A DNA stretch of 64,000 bases from an uncultured Bacteroidales bacterium. Its GTDB lineage: Bacteria > Bacteroidota > Bacteroidia > Bacteroidales > UBA932. The stretch is from assembly GCA_944323505.1 (NCBI GenBank), contig CALUST010000010.1:1-64000 (forward strand). The letters run 5' to 3'. This document shows, piece by piece, positions 1 through 10,100 of the stretch (positions within the stretch are counted from its first letter, which is position 1; each line of letters opens with the position of its first letter). The notes beneath the pieces were generated by a model. It saw nothing but the letters and a program-made list of their open reading frames with translations. It had not been told where the DNA came from and searched no databases. The translations under genes and the position numbers were made by a program.

Positions 1-49
1 TTGTATTATTACAGGTTGATATCTAAAGATAAGTGGAAAAGGGAAACTG

Positions 50-1381
50 TCAGTCTAATAGGTTCACCAGTTCCTTCTTCATCTCGTCGTCAATCTTGCG
101 GTACCGTGCGAAGGCCCGGCTCCCTTCCGAATGTCCCGACATGGAGGCTATCAGGTTCGGGTCCTTGACCTGCCTGTACAGGTTACCGATGAAGGTCTTG
201 CGCGCGGTGTGTGTGGTCGCCACTTCGTATAAGGGTCTTGCCACATCTTCCCTTGTCTTGGGGTCGAGGACTATGACCGTGCGGTCGATGCCCACATACT
301 TGAGAATCTCCTTTATCTTCTTGTTGTAGCCGAAGTGCGAGAAGCGGGGGAGCAGGGCGTTCTCCAGATCCTTGTAGCGTTCCAGTATGTCCCGTGCTTT
401 TTGGTTGAGCGGCACGCGCACCGTATTGGCGCGCTCCATCTTCGTCTTCTGCGGGATGTACTCCACGAAGCCATCCACGATGTTCGCCTTGGTCAGCCTG
501 TTCAGGTCGCTGACACGGCATCCTATCAGGCACTGGAACATGAAGATGTCACGATAGACCGGATAGGTTGCCCCCATGCCGCTCAAGTCGGCGTAGTACA
601 CCTTGTCCCGCTCTTCGAGCGTCAGGTAGAATGGGTCGCCGTACATCGGTCGGGCAATCTGGTACTGGTCAAAGGGATTGTTCCTTGTCAGCCCACGCTT
701 GACGCACCACTTTATGACGGTGCGGATGCGGTAGAGGGAGCTCGACATGCTGTTCTCGGAACGCTTCTGTTCGACGTTGCGGCGTACCTCATTCCGGTAG
801 AATACGGGGTACATGTCCACGTACTTGTGTTCCTCCTGCATCCACAGCTTGAAGTCCCTGATGTCATCCGCCGTGACGGTGTCGATGCACAGGTGGAAGC
901 CTCTCTGGTGCAGCACCTCGTGGCGGAAACGCTCGTAGCGCAGCACCTTGTTGAGATTGTCGAGATGATGCTTGCGGCTTTCATCCGCAAGCGGTGTTTC
1001 CTCTACGTATTTCCGTATCTGGTACGAGAGCTGGTACTCGTCGGCCTTGTTGCCGCCCCTCGCGTTGATGCCGGGATGGTGGTATTCCTCTATCAACCCC
1101 TTGAGCCAGCTGCCGTCCACGCCCCGGTGGTACTCTTTCGTGATGAGATGGGTGATCTGCTGCACGTCCTTGTCGAAGTTCATCTTCTTTTCCTCCGACA
1201 CCAGGGCCACGCGGGGCTTGTAGCCCTGCCGTTCCGGGCTCCAGTGGTTGGGGTTGATGGACAGTTCGCTTGCGGCCTTGATGTCCACGCCGCCGATGTC
1301 CCGGATACGGAAATAGACACGTGCCTGGTCGGTGATGTTGTTCTTGGCGGCGGTCTTTCGGATGAATGCGGTCACTTTCAT
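50..1381 (-). CDS. Tyrosine-type site-specific recombinase (integrase), copy 1
   Basis: A 443-residue phage-integrase-family recombinase. The N-terminal part is the SAM-like arm/core-binding region and the C-terminal half is the catalytic domain. The first catalytic arginine lies in a GCRVSDLNRL motif, followed by HTARKT (H391, R394), GHSEG (H417) and the nucleophile tyrosine Y427 in RAFARYRK, so the active site is complete. It would cut and rejoin DNA through a 3'-phosphotyrosine intermediate. The ATG at 1381 is preceded by a strong AAGGAGG (1391-1397), unusual for Bacteroidota. It follows the second recombinase by 20 bases and shares a nearly identical C-terminal 50 residues with it, so the two arose by duplication or work as a pair. 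The target site is not visible; the element probably extends left of the window. Confidence 0.9.
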   Translation of the reverse strand: MKVTAFIRKTAAKNNITDQARVYFRIRDIGGVDIKAASELSINPNHWSPERQGYKPRVALVSEEKKMNFDKDVQQITHLITKEYHRGVDGSWLKGLIEEYHHPGINARGGNKADEYQLSYQIRKYVEETPLADESRKHHLDNLNKVLRYERFRHEVLHQRGFHLCIDTVTADDIRDFKLWMQEEHKYVDMYPVFYRNEVRRNVEQKRSENSMSSSLYRIRTVIKWCVKRGLTRNNPFDQYQIARPMYGDPFYLTLEERDKVYYADLSGMGATYPVYRDIFMFQCLIGCRVSDLNRLTKANIVDGFVEYIPQKTKMERANTVRVPLNQKARDILERYKDLENALLPRFSHFGYNKKIKEILKYVGIDRTVIVLDPKTREDVARPLYEVATTHTARKTFIGNLYRQVKDPNLIASMSGHSEGSRAFARYRKIDDEMKKELVNLLD

Positions 1382-1401
1382 ATGTATGTCCTCCTTTCTG
1401 T

Positions 1402-2700
1402 TTAGTCTATCATCTCCACAAGCCTGCGCTTCATGTCATCGTCTATCGTGCGGTAGCGACTGAATGCCCTGCTGCCCTCCACATGTCCCGACATGGAGGC
1501 GATGAGGTTAGGGTCGGGCACCTGCCTGTACAGGTTGCCTACGAAGGTCTTGCGTGCCGTATGACTGGTGGCCACTTCGTACAGGGGTTTCTGCATGGTG
1601 TTGTAACCGTGCGTGTCGAGGATGGTCACCGTCCGGTCTATTCCGCAACGCTTCAGCAGATCCCGTATGCCGAGGTTGTAGGTGTGTATCTGCTTGAACG
1701 GGAACAGTCTGCCGGCATTGGCATCGTAACGTTCCAGTATCTTCAGTGCCTTTTCGTGCAGCGGCACCCTGACGGTCTTCGCCTGACATTTCTTCGTCTT
1801 CTGCGGCATGTATTCCAGAAAACCGTCCTTGATGTTGGCCCTCGTGAGCCTGTAAAGGTCACCCACACGGCAGCCGACATAGCAGTGGAACACGAAGATG
1901 TCCCGGATGACGGCCAACTTCGGGTTGTCGTTCAGGTCTGCGTCATAAAGGATGTTTCTTTCTTCAAAAGAGAAAAAAAACGGGTCGCCGTAGGTAGGCT
2001 CCTTGCAGCCGTAGAGGGCATAGACCTCGTTGTCGGAATACTTCATCTTCTTGCACCAGTGCAGGAAGGTGCAGAAAAGGTTCATGATGTTGATGACGGT
2101 CGTGCCGGAAAGCAGCCTCGGACGGTGGTTGATGAGCATGCGGGGAGCATAGAAGTCGGGATATTCCTGCCGCAGCAGGTATTCGTTCACCACATAATCC
2201 CGGAAAGCGTTCATCTGTTCCAGCGTGACGGTCTCTACGAAGAGGGTGAAGTCCGCCTCGCCCTGTATCTCCCGGCGGTAGTCGTGGTAGCGGGTCATTT
2301 TGCGCTCGAAGCGGACGATATGCTCCTTGGTTCTCTCCGCACCGTCAAACTTCTCCAGATACTCGTGGACACGGGCGAGCAGGTTCGGGTGGTTGCGCTC
2401 GAAAGCGCGGGCAGGGTACAGTACATCCTCGATGACCTGCCTCATCCACCTGCTGTCCGCCTTGTCCGTGAAAGTTTTCTCCGCCCGCTCGATGATGGAG
2501 GCGATCTGTTCCGGAAGGCGTTTCTGCTCGGCGGCAGGCACGGCTGTCGTGCGCCTGTAGCTGAGGGTATCGGAATCCCAATACTTGTCCTGCACTTCAA
2601 GCGGGGAAACAACCTTTATGTCCACATTCTTATCCCTGACCCGGAAGCAGATGTTCGAGGCCTCGGGGGAACACTTTTTCAGATAGACGGAAACTTTCAT
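1402..2700 (-). CDS. Tyrosine-type site-specific recombinase (integrase), copy 2
   Basis: A 432-residue paralogue of the neighbouring recombinase. Catalytic residues are present: arginine in GCRVGDLYRL, HTARKT (H380, R383), GHVEG (H406) and Y416 in RAFSRYRT. The N-terminal domain (residues 1-200) diverges much more from its neighbour than the catalytic domain does, which suggests different DNA-arm recognition. It is the promoter-proximal gene of the pair; a TACCTTTG -7 box lies on the minus strand at 2726-2733, about 26 bases before the start. Either gene could be the integrase of an element to the left. Pairs of tandem tyrosine recombinases are known at the ends of some conjugative and mobilizable elements of Bacteroidota, but which element this is cannot be told here. 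Confidence 0.9.
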   Translation of the reverse strand: MKVSVYLKKCSPEASNICFRVRDKNVDIKVVSPLEVQDKYWDSDTLSYRRTTAVPAAEQKRLPEQIASIIERAEKTFTDKADSRWMRQVIEDVLYPARAFERNHPNLLARVHEYLEKFDGAERTKEHIVRFERKMTRYHDYRREIQGEADFTLFVETVTLEQMNAFRDYVVNEYLLRQEYPDFYAPRMLINHRPRLLSGTTVINIMNLFCTFLHWCKKMKYSDNEVYALYGCKEPTYGDPFFFSFEERNILYDADLNDNPKLAVIRDIFVFHCYVGCRVGDLYRLTRANIKDGFLEYMPQKTKKCQAKTVRVPLHEKALKILERYDANAGRLFPFKQIHTYNLGIRDLLKRCGIDRTVTILDTHGYNTMQKPLYEVATSHTARKTFVGNLYRQVPDPNLIASMSGHVEGSRAFSRYRTIDDDMKRRLVEMID

Positions 2701-2725
2701 TCACGTTGCTTTTTCGGTTATGCGG

Positions 2726-2733
2726 CAAAGGTA
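2726..2733 (-). promoter_or_regulatory. Bacteroidota -7 box for the recombinase pair
   Basis: Minus-strand TACCTTTG matches the TAnnTTTG consensus and lies about 26 bases upstream of the copy 2 start. No good -33 TTTG is seen at the usual distance, so support is partial. Confidence 0.4.
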
Positions 2734-2846
2734 TATAAATTCCCGTAAATGTTCCCATATATCCCGAAGAAACTTGCAACAGATTAAGACAAATTAAAAA
2801 GTCGTTCCCGAATCTGATACCACATAAAGCACAGAAAATCAATGGT

Positions 2847-2854
2847 TATATTTG
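2847..2854 (+). promoter_or_regulatory. Possible -7 box for the 2992 gene
   Basis: TATATTTG matches TAnnTTTG about 140 bases before the ATG at 2992. This would give a long leader. No convincing -33 element is visible. Confidence 0.35.
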
Positions 2855-2991
2855 CAGATGTTTAGCTCTTTTTTTCATTTCGGGTTGTATCCGGCTTCCC
2901 GAATATCATATATTGCAGTTCCACACTTTTTTGTGTCAGTATTTCATCGGGACGGTACTTGGGAAGAGAAACCAGAAAGACGAAAAAACCA

Positions 2992-3546
2992 ATGAAAAGA
3001 AGTTTGATATCCGGAATCCTGCTGTCATGCGTCATGGCATGTCTTGCAATTGTGGCAGATGCCCAAAGCAAGAGCAACCTGATTCCGACTACGGCCATAA
3101 GCAATATGCCGACAGTGACGATAAAGGACATGAATCTTGAAAGAAAAGATTTTGTCATCCTGAATTCTGTTTCCGCATCAGCTGTCATCAACTCTGACAA
3201 TAAGAGGTCAGGCAGGGCCATATATGAAGAAAACGGGGAGTTCAAGCTGGTCTATGATATTGTCAGAGACAACGGGCGCAGGTATCTGGAGTATGATACT
3301 TGTGAAGGGGTGGTACGCCTCGGATACCTCGGGAATACGAATATCTATAATTCCGATTCTTATTTTATCCCGGCTGAAGAGATTGTCAGACGGCTGGCTC
3401 TTTACAGGCTCATAAGCCTTGCGAAAGAATATGGCGCCGATGCCCTGTTTGAGCCGACTATCACGACGTCGGCCACATCTGCCAAGAAGACCCTGACATA
3501 CAGGTCTGAGGCAAATGCCAAACTGATAAAGATTATTAACAATTAA
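2992..3546 (+). CDS. Exported protein of unknown function
   Basis: A 184-residue protein whose ATG at 2992 gives a clean signal peptide (basic MKRS, hydrophobic stretch, predicted cleavage near ADA-QS). An upstream in-frame ATG at 2959 would add 11 residues and spoil the signal. The mature part is beta-rich with a central segment on an exposed tyrosine/asparagine-rich stretch, and a helical region (residues about 125-155) ending in a motif about 'EYGADALFEPTI'. That pattern resembles small periplasmic proteins that assemble at the outer membrane, but I do not recognise a named family. It is followed after 15 bases by a lipoprotein gene on the same strand, so the two probably act together at the cell envelope. 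Confidence 0.75.
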   Translation: MKRSLISGILLSCVMACLAIVADAQSKSNLIPTTAISNMPTVTIKDMNLERKDFVILNSVSASAVINSDNKRSGRAIYEENGEFKLVYDIVRDNGRRYLEYDTCEGVVRLGYLGNTNIYNSDSYFIPAEEIVRRLALYRLISLAKEYGADALFEPTITTSATSAKKTLTYRSEANAKLIKIINN

Positions 3547-3561
3547 TTAAATTATCTGACC

Positions 3562-4380
3562 ATGAAAAGAATATTGTTCTGCCTTTTGTCAATCTCCATG
3601 CTGGTGTCGTGCGGATTGCTGAAAAAGTCCCCGGCTGGCCCTCAGTCGTACACCTTGCCGTTGGTGCTGAACGAGATGCCGGCATCCGACATTTATATCG
3701 ACATGGACTACGGCATCCGCATCAATGTGACTGACAAGCGCACGCAGCCGTCAGTACTGAACAAATATGAGATCAATGCTGTCAATTATCTGAAACCCCA
3801 AATAGGGACTTATCCTGATGTGATGTCATTTGTTTCGGAAAGCATGAGACAATATATGGAGACAATGGGATTTGACCTCAACGCCGACATCAATACTGAC
3901 TATATGCTCCAGGTGGAGATCACGGAGTATCATGTCAGTTATCTGTCAGGCATGGGATGGATGGGCACAGTCTGCTTTGACATGCAGGTATATGATGAGA
4001 ACCAAAAATTGGTATATCCGAGAACCACTGTCACCGGCAGGTCTTCGGTCGCATCCGGTTCGGGTGATGTCGCCGGTGCGGCAAAGGCTCTGAATGACTC
4101 ATATATCTCGGCATTGAAAAGCATTGACTGGGACAGGATTGCATATTTCCTGAGAAGGGCTGACTCCCCGTCAGGAGAGAAGAACAAGCAGGTCACAGGC
4201 AGCGGGGATACGGCTTTGGAGCATACTGACATACGCTGGTATGTCGATTCCGCCCCTAAAGGTGCCGATGTATTCTGGAGAGTGGTGTCTTCAACACCGG
4301 ATGTCAAGAATACCAATCAGCTGTATATCTTGGGACCACACCGTATGAGAGTACGGAGACCTTTGATATCAAGGGGCTGA
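3562..4380 (+). CDS. Envelope lipoprotein, C-terminus shifted out of frame
   Basis: A 272-residue reading frame with a lipoprotein signal (LVSCG, Cys17). Residues 45-190 look like a YajG-type lipoprotein fold: a short beta strand with a D-K/R pair, then a helix 'SESMRQYME', then 'YMLQVEITEY' strands. Residues 220-255 begin a PEGA-like surface-layer domain ('APKGADVFWRV'). After codon 'CTG TAT' (4321-4326) the frame enters 18 unrelated, basic residues and stops at 4380. The expected PEGA continuation is present in another frame from 4329 to 4520. The break coincides with a TATAT dinucleotide run at 4324-4328, so an extra AT is the simplest cause. It could be a real mutation, a slippage site or an assembly error. 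Confidence 0.7.
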   Translation: MKRILFCLLSISMLVSCGLLKKSPAGPQSYTLPLVLNEMPASDIYIDMDYGIRINVTDKRTQPSVLNKYEINAVNYLKPQIGTYPDVMSFVSESMRQYMETMGFDLNADINTDYMLQVEITEYHVSYLSGMGWMGTVCFDMQVYDENQKLVYPRTTVTGRSSVASGSGDVAGAAKALNDSYISALKSIDWDRIAYFLRRADSPSGEKNKQVTGSGDTALEHTDIRWYVDSAPKGADVFWRVVSSTPDVKNTNQLYILGPHRMRVRRPLISRG

Positions 4381-4520
4381 CATTCAACAATTCAGGTGAC
4401 GTGCAGATAGAGATATCCTGCGAGAAGGCCGGATATTCGAGCCAGAAGAAGAGGTTCAACCTGCGGCAGGCCATAGAGCAGAAGGAAATCTCCACCAAAT
4501 TCAATCTCGTAGAAGAGTAA
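4329..4520 (+). pseudogene. Displaced PEGA-like tail of the lipoprotein gene
   Basis: This frame encodes 63 residues starting LGTTPYESTETFD and ending with a TAA at 4518-4520. The 'LGTTP' turn followed by beta strands and 'VQIEISCEKAGY' is typical of a PEGA repeat (Y/L-x-G-x-T-P ... G-Y). It has no start codon or ribosome site of its own. It is offset by two bases from the frame that precedes it, so it is best read as the original C-terminus of the lipoprotein. Confidence 0.65.
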
Positions 4521-4527
4521 GAATATT

Positions 4528-4562
4528 CCCCTCCCTGCAATTTCCCGGGGAGGGGCTTTTTT
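4528..4562. terminator. Bidirectional intrinsic terminator
   Basis: The stem CCCCTCCC (4528-4535) pairs with GGGAGGGG (4548-4555) around a 12-base loop and is followed by C and six T residues on the plus strand. It sits in the gap between the lipoprotein gene and the convergent uvrA-like gene, which ends at 4561. Confidence 0.8.
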
Positions 4563-7056
4563 ATATGTATCTTCCGGTGACGCTTTCGGGACAGGCTCTG
4601 ACCCGGTCAGGAGTGCCGGCGACCACTATGCGTCCACCCTCGTCTCCTCCGCCGGGACCCATGTCGATGATGTAGTCGGCGTTGCGGATGACATCCAGGT
4701 CATGTTCGATGACAATGACAGTCGCCCCGTGGTCTACAAGGCTCTGGAATACCTGCAGGAGAGTCCTGACATCGGACGGGTGGAGGCCGATGGTCGGCTC
4801 GTCGAATACGAATACCGAACTTTCCTGTCCGCGACCCATCTCGCTGGCGAGTTTCAGCCGCTGAGCCTCTCCGCCTGACAGCCCCGGAGTCTCCTCTCCG
4901 AGTGTCAGATAGCCCAGCCCGAGTTCCTGCAGCACGAGGAGCCTCTGCCTGACAGTCTTGAGGTCGTTGCAGGCGGTCAGGGCTTCATTTATGTCCATGT
5001 CCATGAGTTCCGGGAGGGAATAGAATTCCCCCGCGGCATTTTCGCGCCTGATGAGGTTGGCCGCACGGGCGTACCTTGACCCGTGGCAGTCAGGGCAAGG
5101 GATGTCCACATCCGGCAGGAACTGCACATCCAGACTTATTACCCCTGTCCCGTCGCAGGTCGGACAGCGCAGTCTTCCCGTATTGTATGAGAAGTCCCCG
5201 TCCTTGTAGCCCCTTGCCTTGGCATCGGCTGTCCTGGCATAGACTTTCCTGAGTTCGTCATGCACATTGGCGTATGTGGCCACCGTAGAACGTATGTTGA
5301 TGCCAATCGGGGATGCGTCAATGAGTTTCACCTGGCTTATGCCTTCGGCTTCGACCATTTTCACGTGATCCGGCAGTTTCTTTCCAGCAATGACAGCCTG
5401 CAGGCCAGGGATGAGGCTTTCGAGGATGAGAGTCGTCTTTCCCGAGCCTGACACTCCGGTGACCACAGTGAGTCTGCCTTTGGGGATGTCCGTTTCCAGC
5501 GGTCTTACCGTGTGGATACCTGCGGTTGAAAGACGGATTCGGCCTTTGGCGAACATCTCTTGCATGGAGGTCTGCTCCCTGACATTGACACTTGCCTTTC
5601 CTGACAGGAACGGGCCTATCCTTGAGGCAGGATTGCCGCAGATTTCTCCGATAGAGCCTTCGGCTATCACACGGCCTCCGGCAGACCCGGCTTCCGGCCC
5701 CATTTCGATGATGTGCCCTGATTCCGAGAGAATCTGGATGTCATGGTCCACAAGTATGACCGAATTGCCGTCCGCTATCAGATCTTTCATCACACCTGCC
5801 AGCCCTGTGATATTGGCAGGATGAAGCCCTATGGATGGTTCGTCAAGAACATAGAGCACTCCGGTGGTGCGGTTCCGGACCGCCCTTGCCAGTTGCATCC
5901 TCTGCCGTTCGCCTGTAGAGAGGGTCGATGCGGACCTGTCAAGGCTCAGGTAGCCTACCCCGAGGTCCAGAAGCCGTCGGGATGCATCGAGAAATGATTC
6001 GCAGATGTTGCGGGCCATCGGACGCATCTCTTCCGGCAGTGTATCCGGGATGCCTGATACCCAGCCTGTCAGTTCGTTCAGAGTCATCCTGCATGCCTCG
6101 GCGAGTGATATACCCCGTACCAGCGGCGCTCTGGCCGCATCCGACAGTCTGGAGCCACCGCAGTCCGGACAGGTCCCGGTCTTGAGGAATTTCTCGACCC
6201 TCTTCATCCCTTTCTCGTCCTTTACCTTGGCAAGGGCGTTTTGGACAGTATATACGGCATTATAATATGTGAAGTCCAGTTCCCCTGCCTGGTTGGTGTT
6301 CTTGGACTTGTAGAATATGTGCTTCTTCTCTGCAGACCCGTGGAAGACGATGTCCCTCTCCTTGTCTGTCAGTTGGTTGAACGGTACGTCGGTCCTTACT
6401 CCCATTTCCCTGCAGACATCTGTCATCAGTGACCACATGAGGGTGTTCCATGGGGCCACGGCCCCCTCGTCAATGCTCAGACTCTCGTCAGGCACGAGAG
6501 TGGACTCGTCGACTGTCCTTACAGTTCCTGTCCCGTCACAGGTGTGGCAGGCTCCCTGGCTGTTGAACGACAGTTCTTCTGCTGAAGGGGCGTAGAAATG
6601 TGCCCCGCACTCTGGACAAACGAGTTCCTGACCTGCCGCCACAAGAAGCGACGGCTCCAGGTAGTGCCCGTTCGGACACCGGTGGCTGGCAAGTCTTGAA
6701 TATATGAGCCTCAGGCTGTTGAGCAGTTCTGTGCCTGTCCCGAACGTGCTGCGGATGCCTGGGATTCCGGGGCGCTGGTGCATCGCGAGGGCGGCAGGTA
6801 CATACAGCACCTCATCCACATCCGCCCTTGCTGCCTGCGTCATCCGTCTCCTGGTGTATGTCGACAGCGATTCAAGGTAGCGTCTTGAACCTTCGGCATA
6901 AAGCACCCCGAGGGCGAGAGATGACTTCCCGGAGCCGGACACCCCCGCAATGCCCGTGATGCTGTTGAGAGGTATCTCGACATCTATATTCTTCAGGTTG
7001 TGTACCCTTGCCCCGTGGACTATGATCCTGTCCGGGACTTCTGTCGGATTTTTCAT
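4561..7056 (-). CDS. UvrA-family ATPase (short, UvrA2-like)
   Basis: An 831-residue tandem ABC ATPase of the UvrA family, taking the ATG at 7056; an upstream in-frame start at 7098 adds 14 poorly conserved residues. Seen in order: Walker A GVSGSGKSS (residues 38-46), a Cys4 zinc module (CPNGHY...CPEC...CHTCDG), ABC signature LSTGERQR with LDEPSIGLHP, a second Walker A GVSGSGKTT, a second zinc module (CPTCDGTG...CPDCHGSRY), and LSGGEAQR with FDEPTIGLHP. Canonical UvrA has about 940 residues; this length fits the UvrA2 class, which lacks parts of the UvrB-binding region. UvrA2 proteins are linked to DNA-damage tolerance or self-resistance, but the role here is unknown. It is divergent from the glycan operon. 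Confidence 0.9.
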   Translation of the reverse strand: MKNPTEVPDRIIVHGARVHNLKNIDVEIPLNSITGIAGVSGSGKSSLALGVLYAEGSRRYLESLSTYTRRRMTQAARADVDEVLYVPAALAMHQRPGIPGIRSTFGTGTELLNSLRLIYSRLASHRCPNGHYLEPSLLVAAGQELVCPECGAHFYAPSAEELSFNSQGACHTCDGTGTVRTVDESTLVPDESLSIDEGAVAPWNTLMWSLMTDVCREMGVRTDVPFNQLTDKERDIVFHGSAEKKHIFYKSKNTNQAGELDFTYYNAVYTVQNALAKVKDEKGMKRVEKFLKTGTCPDCGGSRLSDAARAPLVRGISLAEACRMTLNELTGWVSGIPDTLPEEMRPMARNICESFLDASRRLLDLGVGYLSLDRSASTLSTGERQRMQLARAVRNRTTGVLYVLDEPSIGLHPANITGLAGVMKDLIADGNSVILVDHDIQILSESGHIIEMGPEAGSAGGRVIAEGSIGEICGNPASRIGPFLSGKASVNVREQTSMQEMFAKGRIRLSTAGIHTVRPLETDIPKGRLTVVTGVSGSGKTTLILESLIPGLQAVIAGKKLPDHVKMVEAEGISQVKLIDASPIGINIRSTVATYANVHDELRKVYARTADAKARGYKDGDFSYNTGRLRCPTCDGTGVISLDVQFLPDVDIPCPDCHGSRYARAANLIRRENAAGEFYSLPELMDMDINEALTACNDLKTVRQRLLVLQELGLGYLTLGEETPGLSGGEAQRLKLASEMGRGQESSVFVFDEPTIGLHPSDVRTLLQVFQSLVDHGATVIVIEHDLDVIRNADYIIDMGPGGGDEGGRIVVAGTPDRVRACPESVTGRYI

Positions 7057-7106
7057 GTGCTTTTCTGATTGATTGTACAAAATTACACTTAATTTCAATT
7101 TGTCTG

Positions 7107-7114
7107 TAGTTTTG
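7107..7114 (+). promoter_or_regulatory. -7 box upstream of the glycan operon
   Basis: TAGTTTTG matches TAnnTTTG and lies about 48 bases before the ATG at 7162, in the divergent gap with the uvrA-like gene. A second near match, TATCTTTA, is at 7117-7124. No clear -33 TTTG is present at the right spacing, and no operator repeat is obvious. Confidence 0.45.
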
Positions 7115-7161
7115 CATATCTTTACGGACTTCAGTTTTTGTATGATTCAAATAGGATTTTT

Positions 7162-10100
7162 ATGAGACATGTCACGTCCCTGATATTTGCCCTGATTATT
7201 TTCCAGGCCGGGGCATCAGCCCAGAGCATCAATATGGCGATTGAGAACAGAGGCGGTGCAGCCAAGGCCTGTACTGTCCGGGAACTCGACGGGAGCAATG
7301 AGGCCACGTTCCAGATGTGGCTCGACATTGACAGCCTTGCACCGTGCACATTGCTTGCCCAGGACAATTTCGCGCTTTCCATAGACGGCAATGAAGAGAT
7401 TGTCCTGCAGGTCGGTGCAGGTCGGGCTTCTGCATCTGCCGCATCTCTGCGTGACGGCTGGGCACAGCTTACGGTGATTTTTGATGAGGGTAAGGCGGAT
7501 TTCTATATAGACAATATCCTGCAGCCGTCTGTGGCAGATGCATTGCCGGAGGCGATTCCTGCTACAGCCTACGATGCTGATGCACCGGGATGTGTCATAG
7601 GACGTGGATTCAAAGGCAGGATGGATGAGATCAGGATATGGTCAGAGGCATTGGCCCAGGCTGATTTCTGCTGGCGCAATACGGTGGGCAGATACAGCCC
7701 TTGCCATGATGCCCTGGCTGCATATTGGAAATGCGACCAGAAGGAAAGCGGCCGCCTTTATGATAGCGCAGGCGGACATCACGGGACTTTTGCCGGGGCC
7801 ATCAGACGGGTGGAGTACGATGACAATCCGCGTTTCCGTTATCGTGTCGTCGTCGGGTACACGGACCTGATGCGTTTCATTGACAGACCGAACATCGACC
7901 GGGAGATGTACCTCATGACCAATGATGTCATCGTGCTTTCTGCCAAACTTCAAGACGACGGCTCAGTGTCCATGCAATACCCGGACAACAGCCTCTCAGG
8001 CAGGAATGTGTCATATCTTCCGGAGCATGGCGGCAGGACAGGGCTGATGGATTTCGGCGGAGAAGGGGCGTTGATGACTGCGTCCGATGCCAGGACTCTT
8101 GATGACCCGAGGGGGGCACAAGGCTACAGGTCTTCGTCTGCGGTGACCGTCGAGGGCTGGATATATATCGATGAATGGCATGACGGCGCTGTCCTTTTCT
8201 CTCAGTACAAGGACGCTTCCGGCTGTCTTGTCATCAGTCTCGGGAGCAAGGCGGACAGGGCCTTGAAAGTGAATGTCTGCGGAACGGAGGCTGTGCTTGA
8301 TGATAAGTTGGAGACTGGGAAATGGCAGTATCTGGCCGTGTATGTCAAGCCTGAGGAGGGGAGGCCGGGAGATGAGGGCTGGTCTCCTGTACGCATTGCT
8401 GTCGGGGAAATGCGCGACGGGGCATTCTTCTCAGAGACATATTCGGCATCATCCGGTGATGCCCGCATCATAATGTCAGGCAGTCCGATGTCTATCACAC
8501 AGTTCCCTGCGCTTGACGGCAGCACCTTGAGCGTCGGCCGGGACTTTGACGGCAAGATGGACGAAGTCAAGGTCTGGGGCATGGACAGGTCATCACGGAT
8601 AGGACAAGACGCGACAGAGACAGTGGAATGGGATTCCGGAAGCGAGAATATCTTCCTTAACACCTATTGGAAAGGAGATGACCCTGACAATGTCGGCAAG
8701 GATTACTGGAGTTATACCAATATGGTGGAGACAATGCGGGGATTCTATGCAGGGCATTCGGGAGCACGAATCCGTTTCGGTCTTGTCAACGGTACGACAG
8801 GAGGATGGTTTGGCGTCCTTTCAGACCCCGGCAAGACGGACCGGTTCATTGCTGACTGCAAGCGTCTTGTCACCGGGTGTGACGGTCTTGACGTGGATTT
8901 CGAATGGATGTACAACCAGTCCCAGTGGGATGTCTACAACAATGCGGTCAGGCGTCTCATCAATGAGGTCATGGCAGGGCATCCTGACAAGATTTTCTCC
9001 TGCTCGCTCCACAATGTGTCGTACAACGGCTTCGACAAGAGTCTCATACCTGAAGTGGACTATTTCACAATGCAATTGTATGGTCCGTCTCCGGCCACTT
9101 TCACATTGGACTATTACAAGAAAGCGTATGACAATTTCATTTCCTGGGGCTATCCGAAAGACAAGTTGCTGCTTTCATACGGGATACTGCTGACAGACGG
9201 CAAGTCTCCTGTCGAGGGATACAAGGACCTGTTCTCGAAATATGGCTTTGGAGGGGAGGGCTATGACCCGGCTCTGGACCGGTGGGACTGCAACGGCTCT
9301 GTCAAGCAATTCTGCGGTGTCTCGCAGGTAAGACAGCGTCAGGAATTCATTGTTGACAATGATGTGCGCGGCACGATGTATTTCGATATGGGCAATGACA
9401 TGCCTGTCTCTGATTCCCGCAGCCTTATACGGGCCATGAACGATGTCATAGCCGCCAATGTGGACACGGTCATCGTCTCCGTCAGCCGTGATGGAGATGC
9501 TTCGGAAGACAGGTCCTGTGTCATGTCGGCAGGCCCGGAGTCCCTCATTCCTGTGCCATACCGCTATACAACGGAAGAGGGCGTATTCTCTATGCCTGAA
9601 GGAGCCGGTTTCTTCGTGAAAGAGGCAAAGACCTCATCCCATGAGGAGGCGTTGCTCCTGAAGGACGAACTGCTGTCCCTGCCCTATGGTCTGACGGAGG
9701 TCGGAAATGCCTCTGATGCTGATATACTTGTCACCATAGGCGGCAAGTCCTTCATTTCAAAAGAAAGATCTGCATCAGCCGGCCGGTATGCAGGCAACGA
9801 GGCCGAGTCGTATGTCATGAAGGTCACTGCAGACTGTATCAGAATCACCGCCCCGACTGCGGCGGGAGCGTTCTATGCCATACAGGACCTCGTGCAGATG
9901 GCCGGTACGTGCCCGACTCCGCATATCAGATGCTGTACAATAGAGAACATCCCGAGGTTCGGGTACAGAGGCCTGCATTTCGATGTCTCAAGACATTTCA
10001 GGTCAAAAGAATTCCTGATGAGACAGATGGACGCCATGGCTCTCCTCAGGCTCAACAGGATGCATCTGCATCTGACAGACGGGGCCGGCTGGCGGATAGA

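Noticed and set aside
50..2700. The recombinases as DNA invertases controlling nearby promoters
   Set aside because: No inverted repeat pair flanking a promoter was seen in the 2701-2991 gap or within the window's left edge.
335..2748. Long plus-strand reading frames at 335-1405 and 1366-2748
   Set aside because: They lie antisense to the two recombinases, which have intact catalytic motifs; the antisense frames show no recognisable domain and arise from GC-rich codon use.
2862..3245. Minus-strand reading frame of 127 residues
   Set aside because: It overlaps the exported protein gene on the plus strand, has no plausible leader or family match, and the plus-strand gene has a proper signal peptide and partner.
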